Both the position numbers and the translations under genes were made by a program. This document shows positions 1 through 9,034 of a DNA stretch of 40,633 nucleotides, in pieces. Source of the DNA: Bimuria novae-zelandiae CBS 107.79 (Eukaryota > Ascomycota > Dothideomycetes > Pleosporales > Didymosphaeriaceae). Each line of letters opens with the position of its first letter. Position 1 is the first letter of the stretch. Location: positions 378,793-419,425 of the forward strand of contig ML976657.1 in assembly GCA_010015655.1 (NCBI GenBank), read 5' to 3'. Below the pieces are notes generated by a model that saw only the letters and a program-made list of their open reading frames with translations, was not told the origin of the DNA and did not search any database.

Positions 1-1403
1 ATCGTCCGATTGGCCACTAGCAAGAAGTCCGCCTGTGGCAGATTTTGACAGTGCGGGGGATACAAACGCCATCCCTCCATTATCTAATCTCGCAGATTCT
101 ATCTATTTGGGGTCGCCACCGCTCCTTACCGATAAGACGTAGATGCGGCCCCCACTTCGCTTCACCTCCCTAATCAGCATTGTTACTATGACGTCATATC
201 CACCACGTCTCCATCTACGTGCGCCCGCAATGCGCTCCTTATGTACGAAGTCGGGCTACGAGAAGCTCGGTCAAAATTGCTTTCAGTCTGCTTTATGGGG
301 AGAACAAAGACATTGACTAATCATTAGGTGGCGGTGACGGGAATTGAGTTGATGAGGTGAAGTCTCCAACAATTCTAATAGAAGGAGAAAAGAGTGAAAG
401 AGAGCGGTAAGCACCCACGACCAAAAAAACGGTAATATGAATAGAAATGGTGTCCCCTCCCACCAGAGTGTACAGATCAGAAAGGAACGAAATCAAGCAA
501 GGAAACAAAAAGGAAACTCTAACTATACTGTACAGGAATGAAACGACCTTCGAACACGGCAAAGCAAGCGCAAACCCGAAGTCTGCCCCCTTTCAGACGT
601 TGCTCTGCCTACCCGCAGCTATAAGAAACAAGTCTGGGTTCATTCGATATTCGTGTTGTCCCTCCTGAGGGTAAAACACAATATGAAGTGGACTCAAACG
701 TCCGTCCCGGTACTGGATTGGCATCTTGAGGTCAGGTCGTCTAGACGGATCCGGTCCTCTACGAATAGTGTGTTTAAATCCAATTTATTTAAATTACTAT
801 TACTTATGAAAGTACTATATAACAATACTTAGTCTAACTAGTGTAAGGGAACATGCTATGGAAAATACTTTTAAAATTTAGAAACACTACATATAGCTTT
901 CTTTAAAGATTAATTCATCTATAATAGCATATTGTAAAAATTGTGTAAGTAAGCAGAAGCTCTGGTGTGGGGTAGCGCAACAGTCGTGCCACATTCGATA
1001 AACGATCAAGGTCCGTGACGGTTTTGGAAGGTATCACGGAATTCTCCGTCCCGGGCTCAGCCATAATTACACAAGTCACCTAGTGCCTGGTGTAGACTTC
1101 AACCAAACCACGAGTGCTGTTCCCGAGGTCGCATCGCACATGCGCGCTTGATTACAACCCACCTTCATCCTGTCCAAGCTCTTCGCGCAAGCTTTCCTCC
1201 AATCGCCGTCATATCGTACGTGTACTATCAATCCGAGCGCATTCGCATCGAGCCCAAACTCCCTCCCGTTCTGTTACTTCAGCGTACACCTACCTTTTAA
1301 TACGAAATAGATTCGCGAACAACAATGGCTCCTGTCCCCTTCGAAACGCCACCGGCTGTGGCACAATGGGATCGGACCCTGAACACATGAAGACTACCAA
1401 AAG
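1..1403. other. Intergenic region, no supported gene
   Basis: I see no ORF with convincing protein features. Reading frames here are short and lack recognisable motifs. An ATG at 1325 has a strong fungal start context (AACAACA before ATGGC) but its frame closes after 21 codons at 1388-1390. A locally AT-rich patch is listed separately. Confidence 0.5.
770..955. other. AT-rich patch
   Basis: About 185 bases are clearly richer in A and T than both flanks and carry many TTTAAA, TTATTTAA and TATA words. This composition resembles the RIP-mutated repeats later in the window. It could be a relic of an old repeat, but no terminal repeats or coding remnant are visible. Confidence 0.3.
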
Positions 1404-1832
1404 ATGCTAAAAGGCCATAAACCCCGGTGTATGGAGGACAAGATCAGAATCGAAACCGAGGCGCCTGAAGACGGCCAGGCCAACACTGTTCTTCACATCT
1501 ACTTTGACTGGACACCTCGTGAGATTATTCAGCTCGATATTGCCGCCGGTGATCCCAACAGAACCGAGGCTAAGGATTGGGCCACAATCGTTAAGATATC
1601 GTGGAAAATGGACATGATAGGTGAACCACCGATCACCGAAGAAAAGGCGAAGGTCAGGGCTATCAGGTTATGCAATAATGTGTTAGATTGCGCTATAGAG
1701 GAAGAGGAGGACGAGGACGAGGACGAAGACGCCGAGGAAGATGAAAACGAAGACGATGACGAAGAAGATAACGACGACAACGACGAGGGGAGCAATGAAG
1801 ACGAGGATGAGGACAAAGGCAGAGGCAAATGA
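1404..1832 (+). CDS. Hypothetical protein with highly acidic C-terminus (doubtful)
   Basis: The reading frame encodes 142 aa; an internal ATG at 1431 would give a 133-aa form. The first ~95 residues look like ordinary mixed-composition protein (for example LHIYFDWTPREIIQLDIAAG). The last ~45 are almost only Asp and Glu with a few Asn, Gly and Ser, ending in KGRGK. The tail is coded by a GAG/GAC/GAA/GAT run, so it could have grown by slippage. I recognise no family; acidic tails occur in chaperone-like and chromatin proteins, but nothing shows that here. A better-contexted ATG at 1325 lies just upstream in another frame and closes quickly, so the true 5' end may be missed or the locus decayed. 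Confidence 0.35.
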   Translation: MLKGHKPRCMEDKIRIETEAPEDGQANTVLHIYFDWTPREIIQLDIAAGDPNRTEAKDWATIVKISWKMDMIGEPPITEEKAKVRAIRLCNNVLDCAIEEEEDEDEDEDAEEDENEDDDEEDNDDNDEGSNEDEDEDKGRGK

Positions 1833-2258
1833 TTGCAGATATTGCTCTTCAGAGAACACTGTTCGCATGGCATGTAGCGCGCCACTTGATCTTTACTAGC
1901 TTGCACACGAACAACAATGATGAAGGCAATGGAAAATATAAAATTCTTGATTAGTAAGGCCATATAGGGATTGAAAGTCGTGCGTGCCATTAGTAGCCCA
2001 CTTTGACCCACTTTGCTTTCTTATTCACCCCTACATTCCTACACTGGAAAGATAAATCAAACAAGAATTAAATGAAAGAGGACACGACGTGACGTGAATG
2101 AGCGAGAGTATGTATTATATTGTTGTGCCCCGCATCTAAGATTGGTGATGGAGAAGGAGCTATGACCTGCCTCAGCTTAGGCGTTATAAAATGCGGTCTC
2201 TGGTCGCTGATCAGGTCTAGAAAGACCAAGTGAGAGCAGGCCTAAGTTCAAGCATCCA
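1833..2258. other. Intergenic region, nothing recognised
   Basis: This is the 3' flank of the acidic ORF (+) and of the small secreted protein gene (-), so it should hold two convergent 3' ends. No RNA gene or repeat was recognised. Confidence 0.4.
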
Positions 2259-2864
2259 CTACAGAACGAAACATTGCATGCCCTTGGTGTCGTGGTAGTT
2301 CCAACCAAAACCCGCCCCTACGTGGTCGAAACGCCCGGGACCAAGCATCGCGAACGAATTAGGATCTCCCTTTGGTTTGCACTGAGTATTCCTGCCGCAG
2401 CCCTGTTGTCAGCAATTCGATCACCACATATATATCGTCTAGACGGACGACTTACCGATATAGCTTGCAGGCCCATTTGGGATGTTTGTTCTTGTACAGC
2501 TGCATCGAACCAAAGCCGCTGTGCAATATTAGCGAGAGTTCGTGCTACCATGCGAGGACGTGATGTACTGACTTCGGGAAGAGTTGGTCGATGTATTTGC
2601 ATGGTCCTGGGTTGGCCTCGGTCCACTGGCCAAGCACGTCCTCGTTAACGAAATCGTAATAGGACGAGCGGCCTTTGAATTTGGGCCCCTCCCACATCTC
2701 GATCTGGTAATGTTAGCCGGGCTCTGGCCATCGTTCCGAATTTTACTTACGACCCAATTCTTGCCCATTACAGAGCTATCCGTGCCGTTTTGGAGGGCGT
2801 TCGGTGGGATAGTTGTACCGAAGGCGCCGGTGAAGAGGACAATGAACAGTAGAAGGAAGTACAT
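2259..2864 (-). CDS. Small secreted cysteine-containing protein, four exons
   Basis: On the minus strand, exons 2864-2751, 2703-2573, 2518-2456 and 2391-2259 join into a 146-aa protein; introns are 47, 54 and 64 nt with GTAAGT, GTCAGT and GTAAGT donors. The start gives a typical signal peptide (MYFLLLFIVLFTGAFG, then TTIPP). The mature part holds four cysteines (about residues 73, 99, 107, 143) and is rich in Gly, Tyr, Trp and Lys. The pattern W-x-G-x-x-F-x-G followed by C..., S-M-x-L-Y and C-x-L-Y is reminiscent of beta/gamma-crystallin-like secreted proteins, but this is only a resemblance. Acceptor choice for the last intron is decided by frame: the AG at the end of GCTGCGGCAG keeps the frame, the one 10 nt earlier does not. 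Small size, signal peptide and cysteines fit a candidate effector or cell-surface protein; no function can be assigned. Confidence 0.7.
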
Positions 2865-2964
2865 GATGGGCACTGGTGTGGAGAGGACACAGTAATCTAT
2901 GTGCTGACCTGAGAAGGCGCAGTGGATAGTAGGAAGAAGAAGGACAGAAACAAGGAAGATTCGG

Positions 2965-2972
2965 GATATAAG
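2965..2972 (-). promoter_or_regulatory. TATA-like box of the small secreted protein gene
   Basis: CTTATATC on the minus strand lies about 100 bases upstream of the start codon. It is followed by a pyrimidine-rich stretch (CCTTCTTCTTCC) typical of fungal transcription start regions. Confidence 0.4.
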
Positions 2973-4528
2973 TAGGCCCAGCAGCTCCTGAAGGTGATAG
3001 GATGGAGCGTAAGAGTTAGGCATCATAGTAAGAGACGAGGTCGTTGCAAACGGGCCGTCGTCACTTCCCTTTGCACCCTGTGAAGGAAGGTGCGCACGGG
3101 GTAGGTACCGCCCTAGCAAGGATAAGGCTATCCGACCTCGCGACTGAAGCACAAGAAGTTGATTAAGCGGCATATGTGCTCCCAATGTCCCCATCACATG
3201 TGGCTGTGCATGCGTGCAGTATAGACAGTGACTTCGCCTAGCAGAGCTCATCTGCGGCGTCCAGCCAAAAAGAGAATGTGCAAGGCAGCCCACTTACATC
3301 CTTCGCTCGGTGCACTGCGACTGCAGTCTTTCAGATAGGCCAAGTCTTTGAGACTGCATAATGTTACCTTACTTGAGTTCACATTGAGAATTGCATGGCC
3401 TGCGTCGGTGGACGGCATCGCGCATTGCCAGGCCTGCTGAGAGCGATTATGAGCACGCACATGGATGGCGAGCTCATTTGACCTCGAGAATATTCAGGAG
3501 TGTTTTACGAACTGGCAACCCCAGGATCCAGGCCTAACAAGTGACCGCGCGTGACCCTTTGCGCTCGCGTCGGTGCGCTGCTCGGGCAGCGACAAACGCT
3601 TCTTTTCCTTGGCCTTGTCCGACATGACGATACAAATACGGTTCAGGAATCATTCTCAGCATGTAATCGTGTCTTATGGTTTTGGGAGGTTGCGGTGTGG
3701 TGAAAACCTCCTCGGTCCCTAGGCGCCTCACTCTCCTGAAGGGTCTTGCTATGAACGGATATAGATACCTCCCGTGTTGTATCTGATAGGTTTAAGAGTA
3801 TAAGAATTTCGGTCGCATACCCTCCAAAAATTCGCTGCCTGCCCTACGTTGTTTAGGATGATACTTCCTTAAGTGGTAGCTATTTGTGTTGTCCAGTATC
3901 GTATTGAGAGGTCTCACGGAATTCCGTTTACAGCCGTCTTTTCTAGGGGTTTTGTTGCATTACAAAACTGTACTGCGACTTACACAGCATTGTGGTTGCC
4001 GCTCACTGGCAAGAACCGCCAACCTCGAGTTCATTTCCGGGTTCCATTGCGACTCCCCACTTCAACGCCCGCCCCGACATTCTCAACGGTGTTTCCCTTG
4101 TGAACTGTTTCGCTCTTTCAATTACCTACCAGATCTGCTGATTTATGCCAAGATACTTGGAGTCCATGGTGTTCACGTCGGACGGTTTAATCATTTGATG
4201 CCTTTTCGGCTCCCCACCATCACCGCACATCCGAACGTGGTACCGAGCCGCAAGCTTACCGCACCCCACATCCCGGCGCGCGGCATGAATCAATCGCGTC
4301 CGAATAAATAATGCGTGTGGTAGGCGCAAACAAGTTGTATTGTTGAATTGCTGTTCCCGTTCACTTATTTGACAAACATCGTCAAATCAACCACTTCGCT
4401 AGACTGCTATCTGCACGCACAGGCAAAAGACTGCTCCAAAAAGCATTACTTTGAATTCTCCTACATTCAGTTGTCAAGCTCTACAGCTTCCAGGCCTTTG
4501 AGCCCTCCTAGCGGTGGTTAGTACGACA
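2973..4528. other. Intergenic region, no supported gene
   Basis: Several overlapping ORFs of 65-141 codons exist on both strands (the longest at 3886-4311, +), but none shows domain-like sequence, a signal peptide or convincing splice extensions. The last few hundred bases should contain the promoter of the Ayg1-like gene. Confidence 0.4.
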
Positions 4529-5896
4529 ATGGCGGCGTCCGGTGGGAAGTATTTCATACAGGAGAACCTTGGCAAGAAGGCGCCACATCATGAGAATTAT
4601 CAACAATTGTGGGAGACCAAATGGAAGCAACCTGTATGTTACATTAATCACACCTGCATGATTTATTCTAACATGGGCAAAGGCAGAAATGGGCGTGTAC
4701 CCATTCATGTTTGGTACTGCGAAGGACTTTCTCCCGGTGCTCGACGAAATGATCAAGCGAGACATGAAGGAACCCTACAATTGGGACGAGTACGCAAAGA
4801 TCTACTTCCCTCAGGCGGAGAAGCTAGCAAACATAGCGAAAGAGGCCGAAAGCAAGGGCGAGCAAGAGAAGGCTAGCGAATACTACTTGAGGTCGAGCGC
4901 CGTGTACCGCATTTCCAGATTTCCGGCACCGAGAAGCGAGGTCCAAAGGGAGGCATGGAAGTTGGGCAAGGAGTGCACCCTGAAAGGCTTGAGGTTAGCT
5001 CTCCTCTATGATCTAACTTCATGGATATAGCACGTGCTAATTCTGACAGCCTGCGACCGCATCCCGTAAAGGAAGTGTTGATCCCACATACCCACCGCCT
5101 CCCCCACGAAGGCGAGCACATCCCCGTATACCACATGCTCCCTTCAACCGCCTCGGAAGAGAACCCCGCTCCCTGCGTAATAATTTTCACCGGTCTTGAC
5201 GGCTACCGCACCGAACTCGCTGTATGGATGGAAGGCTGGCGCCAAAACGGCGTTGCCACCACTGTCCTGGAGATCCCTGGCACAGGCGATTGTCCCGCCG
5301 ACCCGTCAGATCCCACGTCTCCCGACCGCTTCTACACCTCATTATTCGACTGGGTCGGCCAGCAGGCCGGCATCGACCAGAAGAAAGTCGGAATCTGGGC
5401 GTTTAGCACGGGAGGCTTCTACGCCATCCGCGTCGCACACACGCACGCTGACAAACTTGCCGGCGTGGTCGCTCTCGGCGGAGGCTGCCACCACATGTTT
5501 GACCGTGAGTGGCTGGATAACGTGAATCATCTCGAGTACCCCTTCGACTTAGCCAATACACTGGCGTACAAGTGGGGCTACGGCGACGACGTGGAGCGGT
5601 TCAAGAAGGAAGCTTCGAATAAGTTCTCTTTGCTCAACGATGGAACGCTGGATCGGCCAAACTGTGCGCGCTTGTTCCTCGTCAATGGAACAGAAGATGA
5701 GATCTTCCCTATTGACGATTATTACCTTGCTCTGCAGCATGGAGCTCCGAAGGAGGCGCGGTTTGTCAAGGGGGTGAAACACATGGGTGAGCCCATGAGC
5801 TTCTTTATCATCTTTCAATGGTTTTACAAGCTGTTTGGCATCGATGCGAATCCGGTCAAGCAGATGCAGACTTTGCCGTTCAAGCCGAAGTATTGA
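4529..5896 (+). CDS. Ayg1-like alpha/beta hydrolase (polyketide-shortening type)
   Basis: Exons 4529-4633, 4683-4993 and 5050-5896 encode 420 aa; introns are 49 and 56 nt. The protein matches the family of Aspergillus fumigatus Ayg1, which shortens a heptaketide naphthopyrone to 1,3,6,8-tetrahydroxynaphthalene in DHN-melanin synthesis. Family landmarks visible: VYPF near the N-terminus, YRISRFP, FTGLDGYR, EIPGTGDCPADPSDP, the nucleophile elbow AFSTGG (Ser258), NGTEDEIFP (Asp355) and VKHMG (His383), giving a complete Ser-Asp-His triad. The downstream AG at 5048-5049, not the nearer one at 5029-5030, keeps the frame and restores the family spacing. No signal peptide is seen, so a cytosolic enzyme is likely. 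No polyketide synthase or melanin gene lies beside it, so the substrate is unknown; related enzymes also act on other polyketides. Confidence 0.88.
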
Positions 5897-6249
5897 GGAG
5901 CGGTGCTTGATCAGACTGCATGTGGATGTTTGGGGTATGATTTGGAAGGCGTAACATCGTGAAATTCATAACTAGAAACACATGCCCGAACACTCTAGGA
6001 CCATCGGGAATCAATCTTCCTCCCAGATTAAAGAAGTCAAACCGATGAATCTACTTATATCTTTCTAAAACCTGCACACGACCCACTGTATGTAAATTTG
6101 CACTTAGAATTATAGTTCGAGGTTAGAGAGAGTCACGGGAACTGTAGGCACAAATGCCCAGCTGCTATCATGTACAAACATTCAAATAGACGCTAAGACT
6201 CGAAATAGGCATTCGAAACTGAGGCTGACCAGATTCGAGATGCAGCGAG

Positions 6250-6357
6250 TATAAAGCGCGGCTCTTCTAGCCCTCTCTGTACCTCTCCACACAAGCTCAC
6301 TAGCTTACTACTAAAACGGGCTGCATACTATTAATGGAGTGTTGCACCAAAAAATAG
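6250..6357 (+). promoter_or_regulatory. Module A of the array
   Basis: TATAAA at 6250, CTCTCCACACAAGC around 6282-6297, CTAAAA at 6311 and ATG at 6334. The frame codes only seven residues (MECCTKK) and stops at 6357. Confidence 0.4.
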
Positions 6358-6600
6358 CTGGTCGACATGGAATATGCCGGTATGTTTTGGAGTAAAAAAA
6401 AAACATTAAAACCTTCACCTATGTTTAGTAAAGCTTTGGAGTATCGGCTTCCTGCAATGAGTTGCGCGGCGTCGTGTCTTTAGCCGTTAGTAAGGGTTTA
6501 TTGCACCCCGATTAAGTTACTCGAAACTGGTGCTAGGTTGGCAGAGCGGATAAAACGACAGACTTTGTTCGAAAGAAGAGGCTGGAGAACGGAGAGTATA

Positions 6601-6804
6601 TATAAATGCTCCGTTCACGCTCCTGCTATGTTCTTCACTACCCTACATCCAAAAGGGCTCCCTAAAACTAATATTTCTATGACATATAAGGCCTACAAGC
6701 ACGTGTATTCGAGATTCATGTGCGCGAGAAAGCACCAAAGAGGACACCCACCCTTAAAATATGTCGCGGGGCAAAAGGCTAACCTTCTGCTTCTGCCGGA
6801 GTAG
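6601..6804 (+). promoter_or_regulatory. Module B of the array with a 41-codon ORF
   Basis: TATAAA at 6601, pyrimidine-rich leader, CTAAAA at 6662 and ATG at 6679. The frame 6679-6804 codes a 41-residue basic peptide starting MTYKAYKHVYSRF. No homology is recognised; it may be chance. Confidence 0.35.
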
Positions 6805-6989
6805 AATGTTCTTAACCGTCACAAAATAGTACAGAGATTGGAGTTTACAAATCTCTACAGCCCATTTTTATGTGCCTATGTGAAAAAAATATATGATGAT
6901 TGTCAGCATCAACACCTTGAGTGCCTCGGACATATCCTCTCACGTATCAGAAGCCTCCCGGGCCACTAAGACGCCGCGCTAAGGGTTCA

Positions 6990-7139
6990 TATAAATACCC
7001 ACCTTTGCGGCTCGCTTTTTGTATCCTCCACACACATCTTTCCGCGTCTGACTAAAAGTGGACGGAAAAGCCAGTCATGGAGCTTTCCAAAAAGACACCA
7101 GCCACCTTATCACGTGGGGTTGCCTATGGAGGGGTTTAA
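6990..7139 (+). promoter_or_regulatory. Module C of the array
   Basis: TATAAA at 6990, CTCCACACACATC in the leader, CTAAAA at 7052 and ATG at 7077. The first frame (7077-7139) codes 20 residues starting MELSKKTPATLSRG. A second ATG at 7160 opens a 41-codon basic frame. The bases before the TATA (GCCGCG..AAGG) resemble those of module D. Confidence 0.4.
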
Positions 7140-7357
7140 ACAGACGTATCCGCTTCCGCATGGAGTCCCCCAAAATCTTCAAGAAAATCGCCCAATGGCA
7201 GTTGTACACGCACAGGTTTCAGAAACACGGTTTATGTAGACGGAGTGGCTCATACAACGCACCGATGGTGGTGAGTATCATTTGAAAGAATGATGAGACC
7301 GTGGTGATGAACACCATCATGATCTCAATCTACGAACGGGGCGCCGCACCGCGCAGG

Positions 7358-7446
7358 TATAAAAGAACTGCTTTTTCTCTCGTTTGCTCCTCACACTTGC
7401 TGGCGTGCCATCTAAAACTACAGTCGTTCCTTTTATGGACGTCTAA
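7358..7446 (+). promoter_or_regulatory. Module D of the array
   Basis: TATAAA at 7358, TTTTTCTCTCG and CTCCTCACAC in the leader, CTAAAA at 7412 and ATG at 7435, whose frame stops after three codons. The next ATG at 7470 opens a 46-codon frame with a basic C-terminal half, ending at 7609. Confidence 0.4.
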
Positions 7447-7726
7447 AAACTTCCTGAAAAAACAAGAAATGTGGCTGTGGGAAGAGTCGGACCTTGTCAG
7501 CCCTGTCTTTGTGGAGGGTAGACCGAAAATGAGTGGAAAGAAGGCCATGTGCCTGCGTTCGAGGTTGCGTCTCATTAGAAAGACTCATGGGGAGAAACCA
7601 TCTTTATGAGGATCCGTAACGGTGATGCTCATCATCATGAAAGACACAAGCGGACGGCTGCGCGACGAGGACTTGTACATGTTGATGTTGTTGGAGGCTG
7701 AAGCAAGAAGAAAAGTTACCGCAGCG

Positions 7727-7820
7727 TATAAACCGACATTTTTTACCTCCTTCTTTCCGTTTCTTAAAAGTACTGGTTTCGAATTAAAAGGATATTGAAG
7801 CGGTTCTTATGGGACACTAA
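7727..7820 (+). promoter_or_regulatory. Module E of the array
   Basis: TATAAA at 7727, pyrimidine-rich leader, two TTAAAA words at 7764 and 7784, and ATG at 7809 whose frame stops after three codons. The second TTAAAA has the spacing seen in the other modules. Confidence 0.35.
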
Positions 7821-8258
7821 AAGTACTACAAGTTCTCTGCATGGGGTACCTCGTGTGGAGCACGAAAGAACGGACGCTATGTGTCATATTCATGTGGAAT
7901 GGAGGAATTGGTTCCTGAGTACCTGCTTTGAACGTACCGGGATGTGAGCACCTTCGTTGAGCAGACAAGCACAAGGGGAAGGTACGAAGTCCGTCACATT
8001 TTCAAAGGCTGTGCAATGATGATGACGAGCAACGTTGAGTCGACGCCAATGGACAACGACCAAAACTAGAATCTGCAGATGTTCACCTGTCGCTTTTGAC
8101 AACATGCTGAAATCTTTTTCGAACAGGCCGTTGTTCAGGACCAAAAATCGTTTTTTGTCGTATGTGACCTTCCCATGTACTCTAACAAGACCGATTGTTG
8201 GTGATGCTAGCCATCTCTACTCAGAGACCAACATTGGTGCAAAAGATCAACCAAACAG

Positions 8259-8394
8259 TATAAATATTACTTCGTCTGCATCACTTTTCTCTTCTTCACA
8301 GTTGTCAACGTTCTCGTTAAAAACCGCGACCAAGCGTTGCATGGGTGCTTGTCCAAAAAGGATCATCGAGCGATCATGCCGTTCGCTGGTGTAG
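8259..8394 (+). promoter_or_regulatory. Module F of the array
   Basis: TATAAA at 8259, CTTTTCTCTTCTTCACAG in the leader, TTAAAA at 8317 and ATG at 8341. The 17-codon frame starts MGACPKRIIERS and shares the CCAAAAAG word with module C. Confidence 0.4.
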
Positions 8395-9034
8395 GGCTAG
8401 AACTGGATGTCATACGAGATAATGGAGGCTGCAAGATAAAGTGTGGCAAAGAATGAGACTTGGGGCTCTGTTTAAAGTAGAGTGGTGATGAGGTTTCGTC
8501 TCTCCACAAAGTTCTTCAGGGCTTGTTGTTTCACACAGGCGATAGGCAGTGTGCAGCTCCAGCCAATACGACTTGATGAGGCACGATGGAAGCTAGAGAT
8601 GTTGTCGCTGAGAGATGGTTGTGATAGGGCCATGGTCTACGAGGAGCTCGTTTTTAGTGAGTCATATGCCAAGGTATTTCCATCTAACAGCACCACACCA
8701 CAACTCTTTAAAATAATAATAAAAAATATTAAATGTATAGGAAAATAGCCCTAAATTGTCTCTTTTACCTCCAAGATTATTATAAATTATCATTAAAGAT
8801 TATGGTTGTGGTGCAGCACTGTCACCTCGAAGATACCTCGGCATATGACTGACTAAAAACGAGCTCCTCGTGGGCAGCTGCGGTAGAGGTGGTGGCCCGT
8901 GCCCCCTGTTGCCAGAGTGACGTTGAGATGCAAAGCTGTCCCGCCGCCCACACACACTGCGGCTACCCTGCAGATTTTGGATCTTCCTTGTTCAAGCTTG
9001 CGTTGATGCTGTACGACCTTCACTTCAATCCACC
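8395..9034. other. Intergenic region upstream of SRC1
   Basis: No gene is seen. An AT-rich stretch (about 8700-8810, many AATAATA and AAATT words) precedes a GC-richer promoter-proximal segment. The start codon of SRC1 at 9035 has a CCACC context. Confidence 0.4.

Larger units (their letters stand above)
6250..8394 (+). repeat. Array of six related promoter/leader modules
   Basis: Six modules on the plus strand each have TATAAA, then a pyrimidine-rich stretch (often CTCC.CACA or TTCTTCAC), then CTAAAA or TTAAAA, then an ATG. TATA positions are 6250, 6601, 6990, 7358, 7727 and 8259, so the repeat interval is 351, 389, 368, 369 and 532 bases. The TATA-to-ATG distance is 84, 78, 87, 77, 82 and 82. 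Three units also share the opening ATGG...CCAAAAA. Sequence between modules is poorly conserved and the frames behind the ATGs are tiny (3-41 codons). This looks like an old tandem duplication of a promoter with a small transcribed unit, coding or non-coding; I recognise no family. Confidence 0.5.

Noticed and set aside
1529..2011. Serine-rich minus-strand ORF of 160 codons
   Set aside because: The serine run is the antisense of the Asp/Glu repeat of the plus-strand ORF; no other protein-like features.
2865..3293. Upstream extension of the small secreted protein frame on the minus strand
   Set aside because: The frame is open, but the segment has no domain character and would bury the clear signal peptide; a TATA-like box and pyrimidine-rich leader lie inside it.
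3886..4311. 141-codon plus-strand ORF
   Set aside because: Composition is not protein-like, overlaps other frames of similar length, and has no recognisable motif or splice support.
6880..8490. TGATGA words resembling snoRNA box C in several array units
   Set aside because: No paired box D at snoRNA distance and no complementarity to rRNA could be judged by eye; positions within units are not constant.
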